DNA of 64,000 nucleotides from positions 7,237,001-7,301,000 of the forward strand of contig NZ_CP107964.1 of assembly GCF_041434935.1 (NCBI RefSeq). Reading direction: 5' to 3'. Source of the stretch: Kitasatospora sp. NBC_00374. Lineage in GTDB: Bacteria > Actinomycetota > Actinomycetes > Streptomycetales > Streptomycetaceae. Of this stretch, positions 24,586-33,335 are shown piece after piece. The notes under the pieces were generated by a model. It worked only from the letters and a program-made list of their open reading frames with translations. It was not told where the DNA came from and ran no database searches. Numbering within the stretch: the first letter of the stretch is position 1; each line of letters begins with the position of its first letter. The translations under genes and the position numbers were made by a program.

Positions 24586-25806
24586 ATGGACCAGGACCGC
24601 ATGCACCGCAGTTGGCTGATGCTGGGACTCGGCACCGCCGGGCAGACCGCCAGCACCACCGTGCTCTACGGGCTGCCCTTCCTCATTCCGGCCTTCCGGC
24701 GGGAGTTCGGCCTGTCGCTGCCGGCCGCCGGCGTCCTGGTGTCCTGCCCGGTCTTCGGGATCCTGCTCGCGCTGGTGGGCTGGGGCCTGGTCGCCGACCG
24801 CTTCGGCGAACGGATCGCGCTCGCCGCCGGGCTGCTGCCGGCCGCGGCGGCGATGGCGGTGGCGGCGAACGCGGACGGTGTCCGGATGCTGGGCGCACTG
24901 CTGGTCCTGGCCGGGGCCACCGGCTCCTCGGTCAACTCGGCCTCCGGGCGGCTGGTGATCGGCTGGTTCCCGCCCGACCGGCGGGGTGTCGCGATGGGCG
25001 TCCGGCAGGCCTCGCAGCCGCTGGGCACCGGGCTGGCCGCCGCGGTTCTGCCGCCGATCGCCGCCTCCGCGGGCCTGGGCGCGGCGCTGCTGTTCTGCGC
25101 CGGGCTGTGCGCCGTCACGGGCGTCGCCATCGCGGTGTTCGCTGTGGACCCGCCGCGGCCCGCCTCCGCCGGGGCCGGTCGGGCCCCCGCCCCGTACCGG
25201 GGTACCTACCTGTGGCGGCTGCACGCGGTGGCCGCCCTGCTGTGCGTACCGCAGTTCGTGGTGACGGGCTTCGCGCTGGTGTTCCTGATCGACGCCCGCG
25301 GCTGGTCGCCGGGTACGGCCGGGACCGTCCTGGCGGTGGCCAACCTGACCGGTGCCGGGGTGCGGCTGCTGGCCGGCTGGTGGTCCGACCGGGTGGGCAG
25401 CCGGGTGCGGCCGATGCGGGTGCTGATCCTGGCCACCGCCGCGGATCTCGCACTGCTGACGCTGGGCGCGGCCTGGGACTCGGCCCTCGGCACCGCCGCA
25501 CTGCTGCTGGCCGCCGGGCTGACCGTCAGCACCAACGGCCTGCACAACACCGCCGTCGCCGAGTACGCCGGGCCGCGGTGGGCCGGCCGCGCGCTGGGTG
25601 TCCACGGGGTGGGCCAGCACAGCGCCATCGTGCTGGTCCCGCCACTGGTCGGCGCCGTGATCACCGGGTACGGGTACACGCCGGCCTTCGCGGCCGCGGC
25701 CGTCGTCCCGCTGCTGGCCGCCGTGGTGCTCCCCGCGGAGCGCGCCTCGGCGCCGTGGGAGCCGGCCGGCGTCCCGGGGCCGAAGCCCGCGGCGGCGGGC
25801 GGCTGA
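24586..25806 (+). CDS. MFS transporter (406 aa)
   Basis: Twelve-helix major facilitator. The N-half has VLYGLPFLIPAFRREFGLSL, the motif A-like WGLVADRFGERIALAAG between TM2 and TM3, and VIGWFPPDRRGVAMGVRQAS. The C-half has GWWSDRVGSRVRPMRVLIL, the second motif A copy, and GLHNTAVAEYAGPRWAGRALG. It resembles the cyanate/nitrate-like or OFA-type MFS proteins, but no substrate motif is decisive. It converges with the LFT gene (44 bp between stops) and is not in that operon, although export of that system's product cannot be excluded. ATG at 24586. Confidence 0.9.
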   Translation: MDQDRMHRSWLMLGLGTAGQTASTTVLYGLPFLIPAFRREFGLSLPAAGVLVSCPVFGILLALVGWGLVADRFGERIALAAGLLPAAAAMAVAANADGVRMLGALLVLAGATGSSVNSASGRLVIGWFPPDRRGVAMGVRQASQPLGTGLAAAVLPPIAASAGLGAALLFCAGLCAVTGVAIAVFAVDPPRPASAGAGRAPAPYRGTYLWRLHAVAALLCVPQFVVTGFALVFLIDARGWSPGTAGTVLAVANLTGAGVRLLAGWWSDRVGSRVRPMRVLILATAADLALLTLGAAWDSALGTAALLLAAGLTVSTNGLHNTAVAEYAGPRWAGRALGVHGVGQHSAIVLVPPLVGAVITGYGYTPAFAAAAVVPLLAAVVLPAERASAPWEPAGVPGPKPAAAGG

Positions 25807-25850
25807 CCACGGCCGGCCGCAGGGCGAGCTGGGCCCCGGCGGCCGCGGCG

Positions 25851-26624
25851 TCAGGCCAGCCGGGCGGCCGGCAGCAGGTCGGTGGCCGGCGGCCCGACGG
25901 GCGGGCCGGAGCGGAGCAGGTCCAGGTAGTCCTGCCGGGGGACGGGCCGCGCGCCCAGGCTGCGGATGTGCGGGCTGTCCCACTGGACGTCCAGCAGCCG
26001 GCCGCCCACGGCGCCGAACCGGGTGGCCAGATCGGCGACCGCGACCCGGGAGGCGTCCGGCCGGCGGTGGAACATCGAGTCCAGGCTGAGCACCGGCCCG
26101 GCCCGGACGCCGAAGGCACCGCCCACCAGCTCCGGTCCCTGCCAGACCTCGACGCTGTGCGCCCAGCCCCGTTCGTGCAGGGCGAGCAGACTCCGCCGCA
26201 GTTCCTCGGTGAGCCAGCGCGGCTCCCGGCCGGCGGCGCACTGGGAGACCACCCGGCCGAAGTCCCGGTCGACGCTGGTCGACCAGTCGAGCCGGTTGCG
26301 CAGCCGCCGGGCGAGCCGGCGGCCGAGCCGGGCCTGGCCCGGGATCAGCACCGGACGCGGGTCGGGTGACCACCAGGCGACCTGGTAGGGGAGTTCGCCG
26401 TCACCGCCGGGCACCGCGATCGCCCCGGTGGCGACCCGGTCCTCGTACAGCGCCTCGTTCATCCAGCGGCCGTACTCGTCGGCGGCGGGCATCGGGAACA
26501 GGCCGGACCGGTAGGCGGCCAGCAGGCTGTCGGCGCCCAGGTCGGCGCAGAACGCGGCCGGTGCGTCGGCCGGCGCGGCCGACACAGCCAGGGTGTGCCA
26601 CCAGTCGGTGGTCCGGCTGGTCAT
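25851..26624 (-). CDS. Leucyl/phenylalanyl-tRNA transferase homologue, NRPS-coupled (257 aa)
   Basis: Aat/LFT family (GNAT-related aminoacyl-tRNA transferase). Family motifs are intact: AYRSGLFPM (about 38-46), VAWWSPDPRPVL, the central HSVEVWQGPELVGGAFGV, LDSMFHRRPDASRVAVADL (E. coli has ESMF here), and the catalytic LLDVQWDSPHIRSLGARPVP. In the last the Asp and Gln correspond to the D-x-Q pair of E. coli Aat. Normal Aat adds Leu/Phe/Met from tRNA to N-terminal Arg or Lys of proteins. Here the ATG overlaps the NRPS stop by 4 bp (ATGA), so the two are co-translated. Inferred role: acylation of the NRPS-bound amino acid from a charged tRNA. A plain N-degron role is the alternative. Confidence 0.9.
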   Translation of the reverse strand: MTSRTTDWWHTLAVSAAPADAPAAFCADLGADSLLAAYRSGLFPMPAADEYGRWMNEALYEDRVATGAIAVPGGDGELPYQVAWWSPDPRPVLIPGQARLGRRLARRLRNRLDWSTSVDRDFGRVVSQCAAGREPRWLTEELRRSLLALHERGWAHSVEVWQGPELVGGAFGVRAGPVLSLDSMFHRRPDASRVAVADLATRFGAVGGRLLDVQWDSPHIRSLGARPVPRQDYLDLLRSGPPVGPPATDLLPAARLA

Positions 26625-29600
26625 GCCGCGCGCTCCAGGTAGCCGGTGGCCTCCAGCCGGTCCAGGTAGAAGTCCAGCAGGCGGGCGTCGACCGGCGGGA
26701 TGTCGATGCCGCTGCCGGCGAGCGCCCGGTCGGCCCGCTCGCGGGTGAACAGCGGGAAGGTCGGCCGGAAGTACATCTCGCTGATCGACATTCCGGCGCC
26801 GGCCGCGCGGTCCACGAACAGCGGGACGAACGGGGTGATCGGGTGCTCCGGGTGGCCCGCCGCGTACCCGACCAGGCGCCGGACCCAGTCCTGGTACGGG
26901 AGTTGCTCGATCCGCCGGCCCCGGGCCCGGACCCGGTCGGCCAGCGCGGGGAGCATCGCCGGGTTGGGGTTGGTGAGGTGGTAGACCTGCCCGGTGGCGG
27001 GCCGGCTGCCGGCCAGGTGGGCCAGCGCGCGGGTGAAGGAGTCGGCGGGGACGAAGTCCAGCTGCAGCTCGACGTCGGGGAACTCACCGGTGTCGGTGAA
27101 GTACTTGATGAGCGCGCAGAGCTCGGTGCCGAGGTTCATGGTCCCGGTGGCGAGGTCGCCGGTGACGTCGTTGACCCGGTAGACCGAGACCGGCAGCCCG
27201 GCCGCCGCGGCGTTGTGCAGCATCGCCTCGGCGACCCACTTGCTCTCCACGTAGCCGACCGAGAGGTGCTCGGCGTGGTCGAGCGGGGTGTCCTCGTCGA
27301 TCTCGCGGACACCGGCGAGCCCGAATCCGGCCAGGACGGCCATGGTGGACAGGTAGTGCACCGGGATGGCCCGGGAGTGGCCCGCGAGCCGGATCACCTC
27401 CCGGGTACCGGCCACGTTCGCGGCCCTCAACTGGTGGTACGGATACAGGAAGTTGACCTGTCCGCCGAGGTGGTGAACGGCGTCGACACTGCCCGCCAGC
27501 TGCTCGAAGCGGGTGCGTCCCAGGCCCAGCAGCGGTTCGGCCAGGTCGCCGACCAGCGGGCGGACCCTGGCCGGGTCGAGGTCCCGGCGCAGAAAGCGCT
27601 GCTGGGCCGCGCGGATCCGTTCCAGCGCGTGCTCCGGGTCGGGGGCCCGCACCAGGCAGTGCACCTGGGCGTCGGTCGTGGTGAGCAGGGTGTGCAGCAG
27701 ATGGGCGCCGCAGAAGCCGGTGGCGCCGGTCAGCAGGATCTCCTGCGGCTGCTCCGGCTGCTCCGGCTGCTCCGGCCGGGTCGCCGCGGAGTCGATCCGC
27801 CGTACCGGGACACCGAGTTCGGCCTCGCCGGTGAAGTCCACCCGTTGGCCGGACGGCTGCCGGGCCGGGTCGGCCGGGCTCTGGCGGACGGAGTGCAGGG
27901 CGGCGGTGAACGCACCGAGGGTCGGGTCGGTGAGCAGCGCGCGGGTGAGCTCGCGGATCCGGTCGACGCCGATGCCGAACATGATCCGGGCCCGGGCGAG
28001 CATCTCCATCGCCAGCAGGGAGTTGCCGCCCAGGGCGAAGAAGTCGTCCTCGGCGGCCACGGTGTCGACGTCCAGCAGCTGCGCCCAGAGGTAGGCCAGC
28101 CCGTGCTCGGCGGCCTCGTTGCCGCGCCGTCCGCCGTCAGGCGTCCCGCGCTGCCCGTTGCCGCCGACGCGGACGGTGGACCGGCCGGCCTCGGCCAGCA
28201 CCTGCCGGTCGATCTTTCCGCTGGGGGTCACCGGCATCCGGTCGACGGCCACGAAGGCGGCCGGTACCAGGTAGTCCGGCAGCCGGGCGGCCAGGAACTC
28301 CCGGAAGTCGGGCCCGCTGCCCTCGCCCGGGGTGTAGAAGGCGGTCAGCGCCTTCCCCCCGGCGATGTCCTCGGGGGCCAGGACCTTGGCCTGTCCGACC
28401 GCCGGGTGCTCGGTGAGGTGGGACTCCACCTCGGCCGGATCCACCCGGAAGCCCCGGACCTTGACCTGCTCGTCCGTCCGGCCGAGCAGTTCCAGGTTGC
28501 CGTCCGGCCGCCAGCGTGCCGAGTCGCCGGTGCGGTACATCCGGGTGCCCGCGTCGCCGGCGTAGGGCTCGGGCAGGAACCGCTGTGCGGTGAGTCCGGG
28601 CTGGCGCCAGTAGCCCCGGGCCAGGCCCTGGCCGCCGAGGAACACCTCCCCGCGCTCGCCGGGGGGCACCGGTCGCAGGGTGTGGTCGAGCACGTGCACG
28701 AAGGTCCCCAGCAGGGGGCGCCCGACCGGGACCGGGGCGTGGGCCGGGGTGGTCAGCATGCCGGGCAGGATCTCGCACACCGTGGAGGTGATCCCGGCCT
28801 CGGTCAGGCCGTAGGCGTTCATCAGCCGGGTGGTCGGCATCCTGCGCAGGCTGGCGCGGCAGTCCTCGGCGTGCACGGTGTCCCCGCCGATGATCATCAG
28901 CCGCAGGGAGGCCGGCGGGCGGGCGCCCTCGGTCAGCAGGTCGAGGAGGCGGTGCCAGTAGGTGGGCGTCAAGTCGGCCACGGTGATGCCCAGTTCGAGG
29001 ATCCGGTGGGCGAGCTCGATCGGTGCCCAGGTGGTCCGGCCGCCGAGGACCACGGCCGAGCCGCTGAGCAGCGGGGCGAAGATCTGTTCCAGCGAGGTGT
29101 CGAAACCGAGCGCGCCGAGCTGCAGCACCCGGTCCGCGGGGGTGAGCCGGAAGGCCTCGGCCGCGCGGGAGACGGTCAGGGCCATCGTGCGGTGGCTGAC
29201 CGGGACGCCCTTGGGCACCCCGGTGGTCCCCGAGGTGTAGACCATGTAGGCCAGGTCGTCGGGCACGGTGGTGTCCGGAGGGGCGGAGACGGTGCCGCCC
29301 GGTCCGCGGTAGTCCGCCGCGAGGATCACCGGCAGGCCGAGCCGTCCGTGCTGGTCACTGCTGGTCACCGCCAGTGCGGCGCCGGCGTCCGAGACCAGCT
29401 GCCGCAGCCGGTGGGCGGGGTGCGCGGGGTCGAGCGGGAGGAACGCGCCGCCCGCCTTGAGCACCGCGAGCAGCGCGGTGACCATGTCGGCGTCGCGTTC
29501 CAGGCAGACCGGTACCACCGAGTCCGCCACCACACCGGAGGCCCGCAGGGCGTGCGCGAGCCGGTCGCTGCGGCGGTCGAGCTCCCGGTAGCTGAGCCGC

Positions 29601-29884
29601 TCGCCGTCGGCGACGACGGCCGTCGCCGACGGGGTGCGGGCCACCTGCCGGCGGAAGAGCCCGTGCACCGTGACCCCGCCGCAGCGGCGGCTGACCGGCC
29701 GCAGGTCGGTCCAGCGCTCGGCGACCACGTGCAGGCACTGGGAGAGCGGGGCGGGCCCGGCCGCATTTCGCCAGCCGGCCGGGACGGGCAGGTCGTCGGG
29801 CCACAGGGCGTGCAAGGCCTCGTCGTTGATGAGCACCTGATACGGCCCGGACTGCGGCTGTGGGGTGCGGTTCGGCTGGTCCAC
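26621..29884 (-). CDS. Single-module NRPS: MbtH-A-T-thioester reductase (1087 aa)
   Basis: Residues 12-66 are an MbtH-like domain (YQVLINDEALHALWP, VPAGW, ERWTDLRPVS). An adenylation domain spans about 70-565: A3 YTSGTTGVPKG 216-226, A4 FDTSLE 261, A5 NAYGLTE 356, A7 YRTGD 450, A10 Lys557. A carrier domain has LGGNS with phosphopantetheine Ser622. A PEQ-repeat linker leads to a terminal reductase: GATGFCG 720-726, Y878-x3-K882. No condensation or thioesterase domain is present. Pocket residues read by hand are D262 T263 E266 D304 I331 G333 A357 I365 T366 K557; the acidic pair suggests a basic substrate such as Arg/Lys. GTG 29884 is chosen (GAGGTCAGG upstream); an ATG at 30064 would add 60 residues of non-coding look. 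Reductive release would give an aldehyde. Confidence 0.92.
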   Translation of the reverse strand: MDQPNRTPQPQSGPYQVLINDEALHALWPDDLPVPAGWRNAAGPAPLSQCLHVVAERWTDLRPVSRRCGGVTVHGLFRRQVARTPSATAVVADGERLSYRELDRRSDRLAHALRASGVVADSVVPVCLERDADMVTALLAVLKAGGAFLPLDPAHPAHRLRQLVSDAGAALAVTSSDQHGRLGLPVILAADYRGPGGTVSAPPDTTVPDDLAYMVYTSGTTGVPKGVPVSHRTMALTVSRAAEAFRLTPADRVLQLGALGFDTSLEQIFAPLLSGSAVVLGGRTTWAPIELAHRILELGITVADLTPTYWHRLLDLLTEGARPPASLRLMIIGGDTVHAEDCRASLRRMPTTRLMNAYGLTEAGITSTVCEILPGMLTTPAHAPVPVGRPLLGTFVHVLDHTLRPVPPGERGEVFLGGQGLARGYWRQPGLTAQRFLPEPYAGDAGTRMYRTGDSARWRPDGNLELLGRTDEQVKVRGFRVDPAEVESHLTEHPAVGQAKVLAPEDIAGGKALTAFYTPGEGSGPDFREFLAARLPDYLVPAAFVAVDRMPVTPSGKIDRQVLAEAGRSTVRVGGNGQRGTPDGGRRGNEAAEHGLAYLWAQLLDVDTVAAEDDFFALGGNSLLAMEMLARARIMFGIGVDRIRELTRALLTDPTLGAFTAALHSVRQSPADPARQPSGQRVDFTGEAELGVPVRRIDSAATRPEQPEQPEQPQEILLTGATGFCGAHLLHTLLTTTDAQVHCLVRAPDPEHALERIRAAQQRFLRRDLDPARVRPLVGDLAEPLLGLGRTRFEQLAGSVDAVHHLGGQVNFLYPYHQLRAANVAGTREVIRLAGHSRAIPVHYLSTMAVLAGFGLAGVREIDEDTPLDHAEHLSVGYVESKWVAEAMLHNAAAAGLPVSVYRVNDVTGDLATGTMNLGTELCALIKYFTDTGEFPDVELQLDFVPADSFTRALAHLAGSRPATGQVYHLTNPNPAMLPALADRVRARGRRIEQLPYQDWVRRLVGYAAGHPEHPITPFVPLFVDRAAGAGMSISEMYFRPTFPLFTRERADRALAGSGIDIPPVDARLLDFYLDRLEATGYLERAA

Positions 29885-30175
29885 CGGCCTGACCTCGGGA
29901 GTGTGGAGACAGGGGTACGGCGGCTGGTGCTCCGCCCGGCCACCGACGCGAACACGACGCTGAGCCGGCACGCGGTGAGCTGCTGCTTTCCGGCCTGTCC
30001 GCTGCGGACCTCGGCCGGCCCCGATACCTTCGACTATAGGCACCCGAATGGCCTTGGGTATCATTGAGACGCATTGTCACGGAGCCGCTGGGCTCCCCGC
30101 CTCCGCGTCGCCGGCGGCCAACTCTCGTACATCGACCCCTCCAGACTCCGCCACGGCGCGAAGGGGGTAGCTCGG
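29885..30175. promoter_or_regulatory. Divergent promoter region, LFT-NRPS unit versus GGDEF/EAL gene
   Basis: The stretch around 30022-30082 is clearly AT-richer than its surroundings. On the minus strand it holds CCTATAGTCGAAGG with TATAGT as a candidate -10. On the plus strand it holds ATCATTGAGACGCATTGTCA, in which CATTG recurs 12 bp apart and could be a direct-repeat operator. A GGGGG Shine-Dalgarno (about 30162-30167) serves the rightward TTG at 30176. Assignments are by eye. Confidence 0.4.
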
Positions 30176-33100
30176 TTGACGCGTCGAAGACAACGCCTGA
30201 TGGTCTGTTACCTGGGCTGGATGGCTGTGCTGACCCTGGTCTACTACCGGAACCCGGACGAACGGATCATCTGGTGGACGGGCATCGGCCTGACCGGGGT
30301 CGCGGCCATCGTCGTCGGTACCCGGCTGAACCGCCCGGCGCACCCGCAGTACTGGTACCTGCTCGCGCTCGCGAACCTCAGCTTCACCATCGGCGAGATC
30401 GCCCAGGTCATCCAGACCGAGTACCTGGCGCAGTTCGACTTCCCGTCCGTCGCCGACGGCTTCTACCTCGCCGAGTACCTGCTGTACGCGGTGGGCGTCT
30501 CCGGCTTCATCCGCTGGCGCACCGCCCAGCAGGACCGCGGCAGCCTGATCGACGCGCTGATCCTGACCGTGGGCCTGGCCCTGCTGGCCTGGATCTACCT
30601 GATCGTCCCGTACGAGCGCAATCCCGATCTGAGCTGGTTCCAGAAGGCGGTCTCGGTCGCCTACCCGCTCGGTGACATCCTCATTCTGGCGATGCTGATG
30701 CGGCTGCTGGTGCCACGCGGCGGCAAGAGCAAGGCGTTGTGGCTGCTGGCCTTCGGCACCCTCGGCATGCTGGTCGCGGACGTCGCCTACGGGCTGATCC
30801 AGCTGCACGGGGTGTGGCGGATCGGCAGTCCGGTCGACCTCGGCTGGGCGGTGTTCTACTGCGCCTGGGGCGCGGCCGCGCTGCACCCGTCCATGGTCGA
30901 GCTGACCCGGCCGATCCCGACCCAGCAGCTGGACATCTCCGGCGGCCGGCTGGCGCTGCTCGCCGCGGCCTCGATGATCGCCCCCGCGATGCTGCTGGTC
31001 GACCTCTCCCGGGGCGACACCAGCCACGCCGGTGTGATCGCCACCTTCTCGGCGGTGCTCTTCCTGCTGGTGCTGGCCCGCCTGGGCGGGATCGTCCTGG
31101 TGCACCGGCACGCCGTCGCCCGGGAGCGGGCACTGAGAGTGGCCGGGGCGTCACTGACCAGATCGGTGGACTTCGAGGAGGTCTCCGACGCGGTACAGGC
31201 CGCCGCGTCCTCGCTGATGCCCACCCCGCCCGGCCACTCCGCCCTGCTCGGCGTGCGGGCCGACGGGCAGCTGTGGGTGCGGCAGGGCGAGATCGAGGCG
31301 GTGCTGCGGGTGCCGCCGGACAGCGAGCTGCGGGAGAGCCGGGTGATCCCCGTGGAGGAGCTCGGCGGCGGCCTGGAGCGCCGCTTCTCCGGGCTGTCGC
31401 ACGCCCTGATCTGCCCGCTCGCCCTGGAGAACCGGCCGATGGGCGAGCCGCTGATCGGCGTCCTGATCGTCGGCGGCACCGAGCACCAGCTCACCGCGCT
31501 CTGGGGCACCCTGGACATCCTGGCGGCCCAGTCGGCCCTGGCCGTCGAGCGCGTGATGCTCAGCCGCGAGGTCAACCAGCGCAACAGCGAGGCGTACTTC
31601 CGCACCCTGGTGCAGAGTGCCTCCGACGTGATCCTCATCCTCACCGCCGAGGACGACATCCGGTACGCCAGCTCCTCCGCGCAGCGGGTACTGGGCTACT
31701 CCAGCCTGGAGGGCGTCCAGCTCAGCGAGCTGATCCCGCCCGAGGAGAGCCGCCGGCTCCACCAGGCCCTGGCCCGGATGCGGACCAGGGAGCAGTCCGA
31801 GCAGCGCGAGCACTGGCGGCTGCTGCGCAGCGACCGCAGCGTGATCGAGGCCGAGGTGCGCTGGAACGACCTGCGCGAGGACCCGACCGTCGGTGGCCTG
31901 GTCCTGACCCTGCGCGATGTGACCGACCAGCGGCAGATGGAGCGCGAACTGACCCACCGGGCCTTCCACGACTCGCTGACCGGGCTGGCCAACCGGGTGC
32001 TCTTCCAGGACCGGGTCGGCCATGCGCTCACCCGCAGCGAGCGCCGCGGCACCGTGATGGGCGTGCTCTTCCTGGACCTGGACGACTTCAAGGTGGTCAA
32101 CGACACCCAGGGCCACGCGATCGGCGACGAGCTGCTGGTCGCGGTCTCGCTGCGGGTCTCCACCGCCCTGCGCACCTCGGACACGGCGGCCCGGCTCGGC
32201 GGCGACGAGTTCGCCGTCCTGGTCGAGGACGCGCTCTCGCCCGCCGACGTGGGCTCCACGGCCGACGCCGTGCTGAGCGCCTTCGAGGAGCCGTTCCGGC
32301 TGAGCTCGGGCACCGTCCGGGTGGCCGCCAGCGTCGGGGTGGCCACCACCGAGGACAGCGTGGACGCCGCCGAACTGCTGACCCACGCCGACCTGGCGCT
32401 GTACTCGGCCAAGGCGTCCGGCAAGCGCCAGTGGTGCCAGTACCAGCCCGCCCTGCAGGCCGGCCTGGTGGAGCGGCACGAACTCAACGAGAGCCTGGAC
32501 ACCGCGATCGCCGAATCCGCGTTCGCGCTGTACTACCAGCCGATCGTCGACCTGGCGGACGGTGGACTGGTGGCCTTCGAGGCGCTGGTGCGCTGGCCGC
32601 ACGAGCGGCGCGGCATGGTGCTGCCGGAGGAGTTCATCTCACTCGCCGAGGAGAGCGGGCAGATCGTGCCGCTCGGTGCGTGGGTGCTGGAGCGGGCCGT
32701 CGCCGAGGCGGCGTCCTGGCAGCGGTCGACCTCGGCCCGGCGGGGCGCGGAGGGGCGGCGGCCGCTGCGGGTGAGCGTCAACGTGTCGGCCCGGCAGTTC
32801 CGGGACGCGGGCTTCGTGGACATCGTCCGCAACGTGGTGGAGCACAGCGGGATCCAGCCCGGCACGCTGATCCTGGAGCTGACCGAGAGCGTCCTCATGC
32901 GCCGGGACGAGCGGGTGCGCACCGACATGGAGGCGCTGCGCGAGCTCGGGGTGCGGATCGCGATCGACGACTTCGGCACCGGGTACTCCTCGCTGAGCTA
33001 TCTGCGTGAGTTCCCGATCTCCGTCCTCAAGATCGACAAGTCCTTCATCGACGGGCTCGGGCTCTCCCAGCAGCAGTTCGCCCTGGTGGAGGGCATCACC

Positions 33101-33295
33101 CGGATCGCCGACACCCTCGGCGTCCAGGTCATCGCCGAGGGCATCGAGAACGCCGTCCAGCGGGACCTGCTGGCGGCCATGGGCTGCCCGCTCGGCCAGG
33201 GGTACCTGTTCGCCCGGCCGCTCACCGCGGATCAGGCGAGCGTGCTGGTCCGGGACGACGCCGAGTCCGCGCACCTGCGGGCGGGCGGGTCCTGA
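30176..33295 (+). CDS. Membrane GGDEF-EAL cyclic-di-GMP enzyme with PAS domain (1039 aa)
   Basis: The N-terminal roughly 310 residues hold about ten TM helices (MVCYLGWMAVLTLVYY onward). A linker/GAF-like part leads to a PAS domain near 470-590 (AYFRTLVQSASDVILILTAE). The GGDEF active site is RLGGDEFAVLVED (675-679), intact for diguanylate cyclase. The EAL domain starts FEALVRWPHE (802-804) and retains VNVSARQF, ELTESVL, IDDFGTGYSSL and IKIDKSF-like LKIDKSFI, so phosphodiesterase activity is plausible. Streptomyces has several such proteins (Cdg/Rmd group) controlling development. I cannot name the orthologue. TTG 30176 is chosen for its GGGGG site; ATG 30200 is an alternative. Confidence 0.92.
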   Translation: MTRRRQRLMVCYLGWMAVLTLVYYRNPDERIIWWTGIGLTGVAAIVVGTRLNRPAHPQYWYLLALANLSFTIGEIAQVIQTEYLAQFDFPSVADGFYLAEYLLYAVGVSGFIRWRTAQQDRGSLIDALILTVGLALLAWIYLIVPYERNPDLSWFQKAVSVAYPLGDILILAMLMRLLVPRGGKSKALWLLAFGTLGMLVADVAYGLIQLHGVWRIGSPVDLGWAVFYCAWGAAALHPSMVELTRPIPTQQLDISGGRLALLAAASMIAPAMLLVDLSRGDTSHAGVIATFSAVLFLLVLARLGGIVLVHRHAVARERALRVAGASLTRSVDFEEVSDAVQAAASSLMPTPPGHSALLGVRADGQLWVRQGEIEAVLRVPPDSELRESRVIPVEELGGGLERRFSGLSHALICPLALENRPMGEPLIGVLIVGGTEHQLTALWGTLDILAAQSALAVERVMLSREVNQRNSEAYFRTLVQSASDVILILTAEDDIRYASSSAQRVLGYSSLEGVQLSELIPPEESRRLHQALARMRTREQSEQREHWRLLRSDRSVIEAEVRWNDLREDPTVGGLVLTLRDVTDQRQMERELTHRAFHDSLTGLANRVLFQDRVGHALTRSERRGTVMGVLFLDLDDFKVVNDTQGHAIGDELLVAVSLRVSTALRTSDTAARLGGDEFAVLVEDALSPADVGSTADAVLSAFEEPFRLSSGTVRVAASVGVATTEDSVDAAELLTHADLALYSAKASGKRQWCQYQPALQAGLVERHELNESLDTAIAESAFALYYQPIVDLADGGLVAFEALVRWPHERRGMVLPEEFISLAEESGQIVPLGAWVLERAVAEAASWQRSTSARRGAEGRRPLRVSVNVSARQFRDAGFVDIVRNVVEHSGIQPGTLILELTESVLMRRDERVRTDMEALRELGVRIAIDDFGTGYSSLSYLREFPISVLKIDKSFIDGLGLSQQQFALVEGITRIADTLGVQVIAEGIENAVQRDLLAAMGCPLGQGYLFARPLTADQASVLVRDDAESAHLRAGGS

Positions 33296-33335
33296 ACCCG
33301 CCCGTCCGGTCCGCCCCGCGCGGGTCTCGGCCGTC

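Noticed and set aside
25851..26624. Plain housekeeping aat gene
   Set aside because: Possible by motif content, but the 4-bp overlap with a condensation-less NRPS makes a biosynthetic role the better hypothesis; kept as an alternative in the annotation.
29885..30064. 60-residue N-terminal extension of the NRPS from an in-frame ATG at 30064
   Set aside because: The residues are Arg/Pro-rich with no domain, the DNA is AT-rich and promoter-like, and a GTG at 29884 has a Shine-Dalgarno-like sequence just before the MbtH domain.
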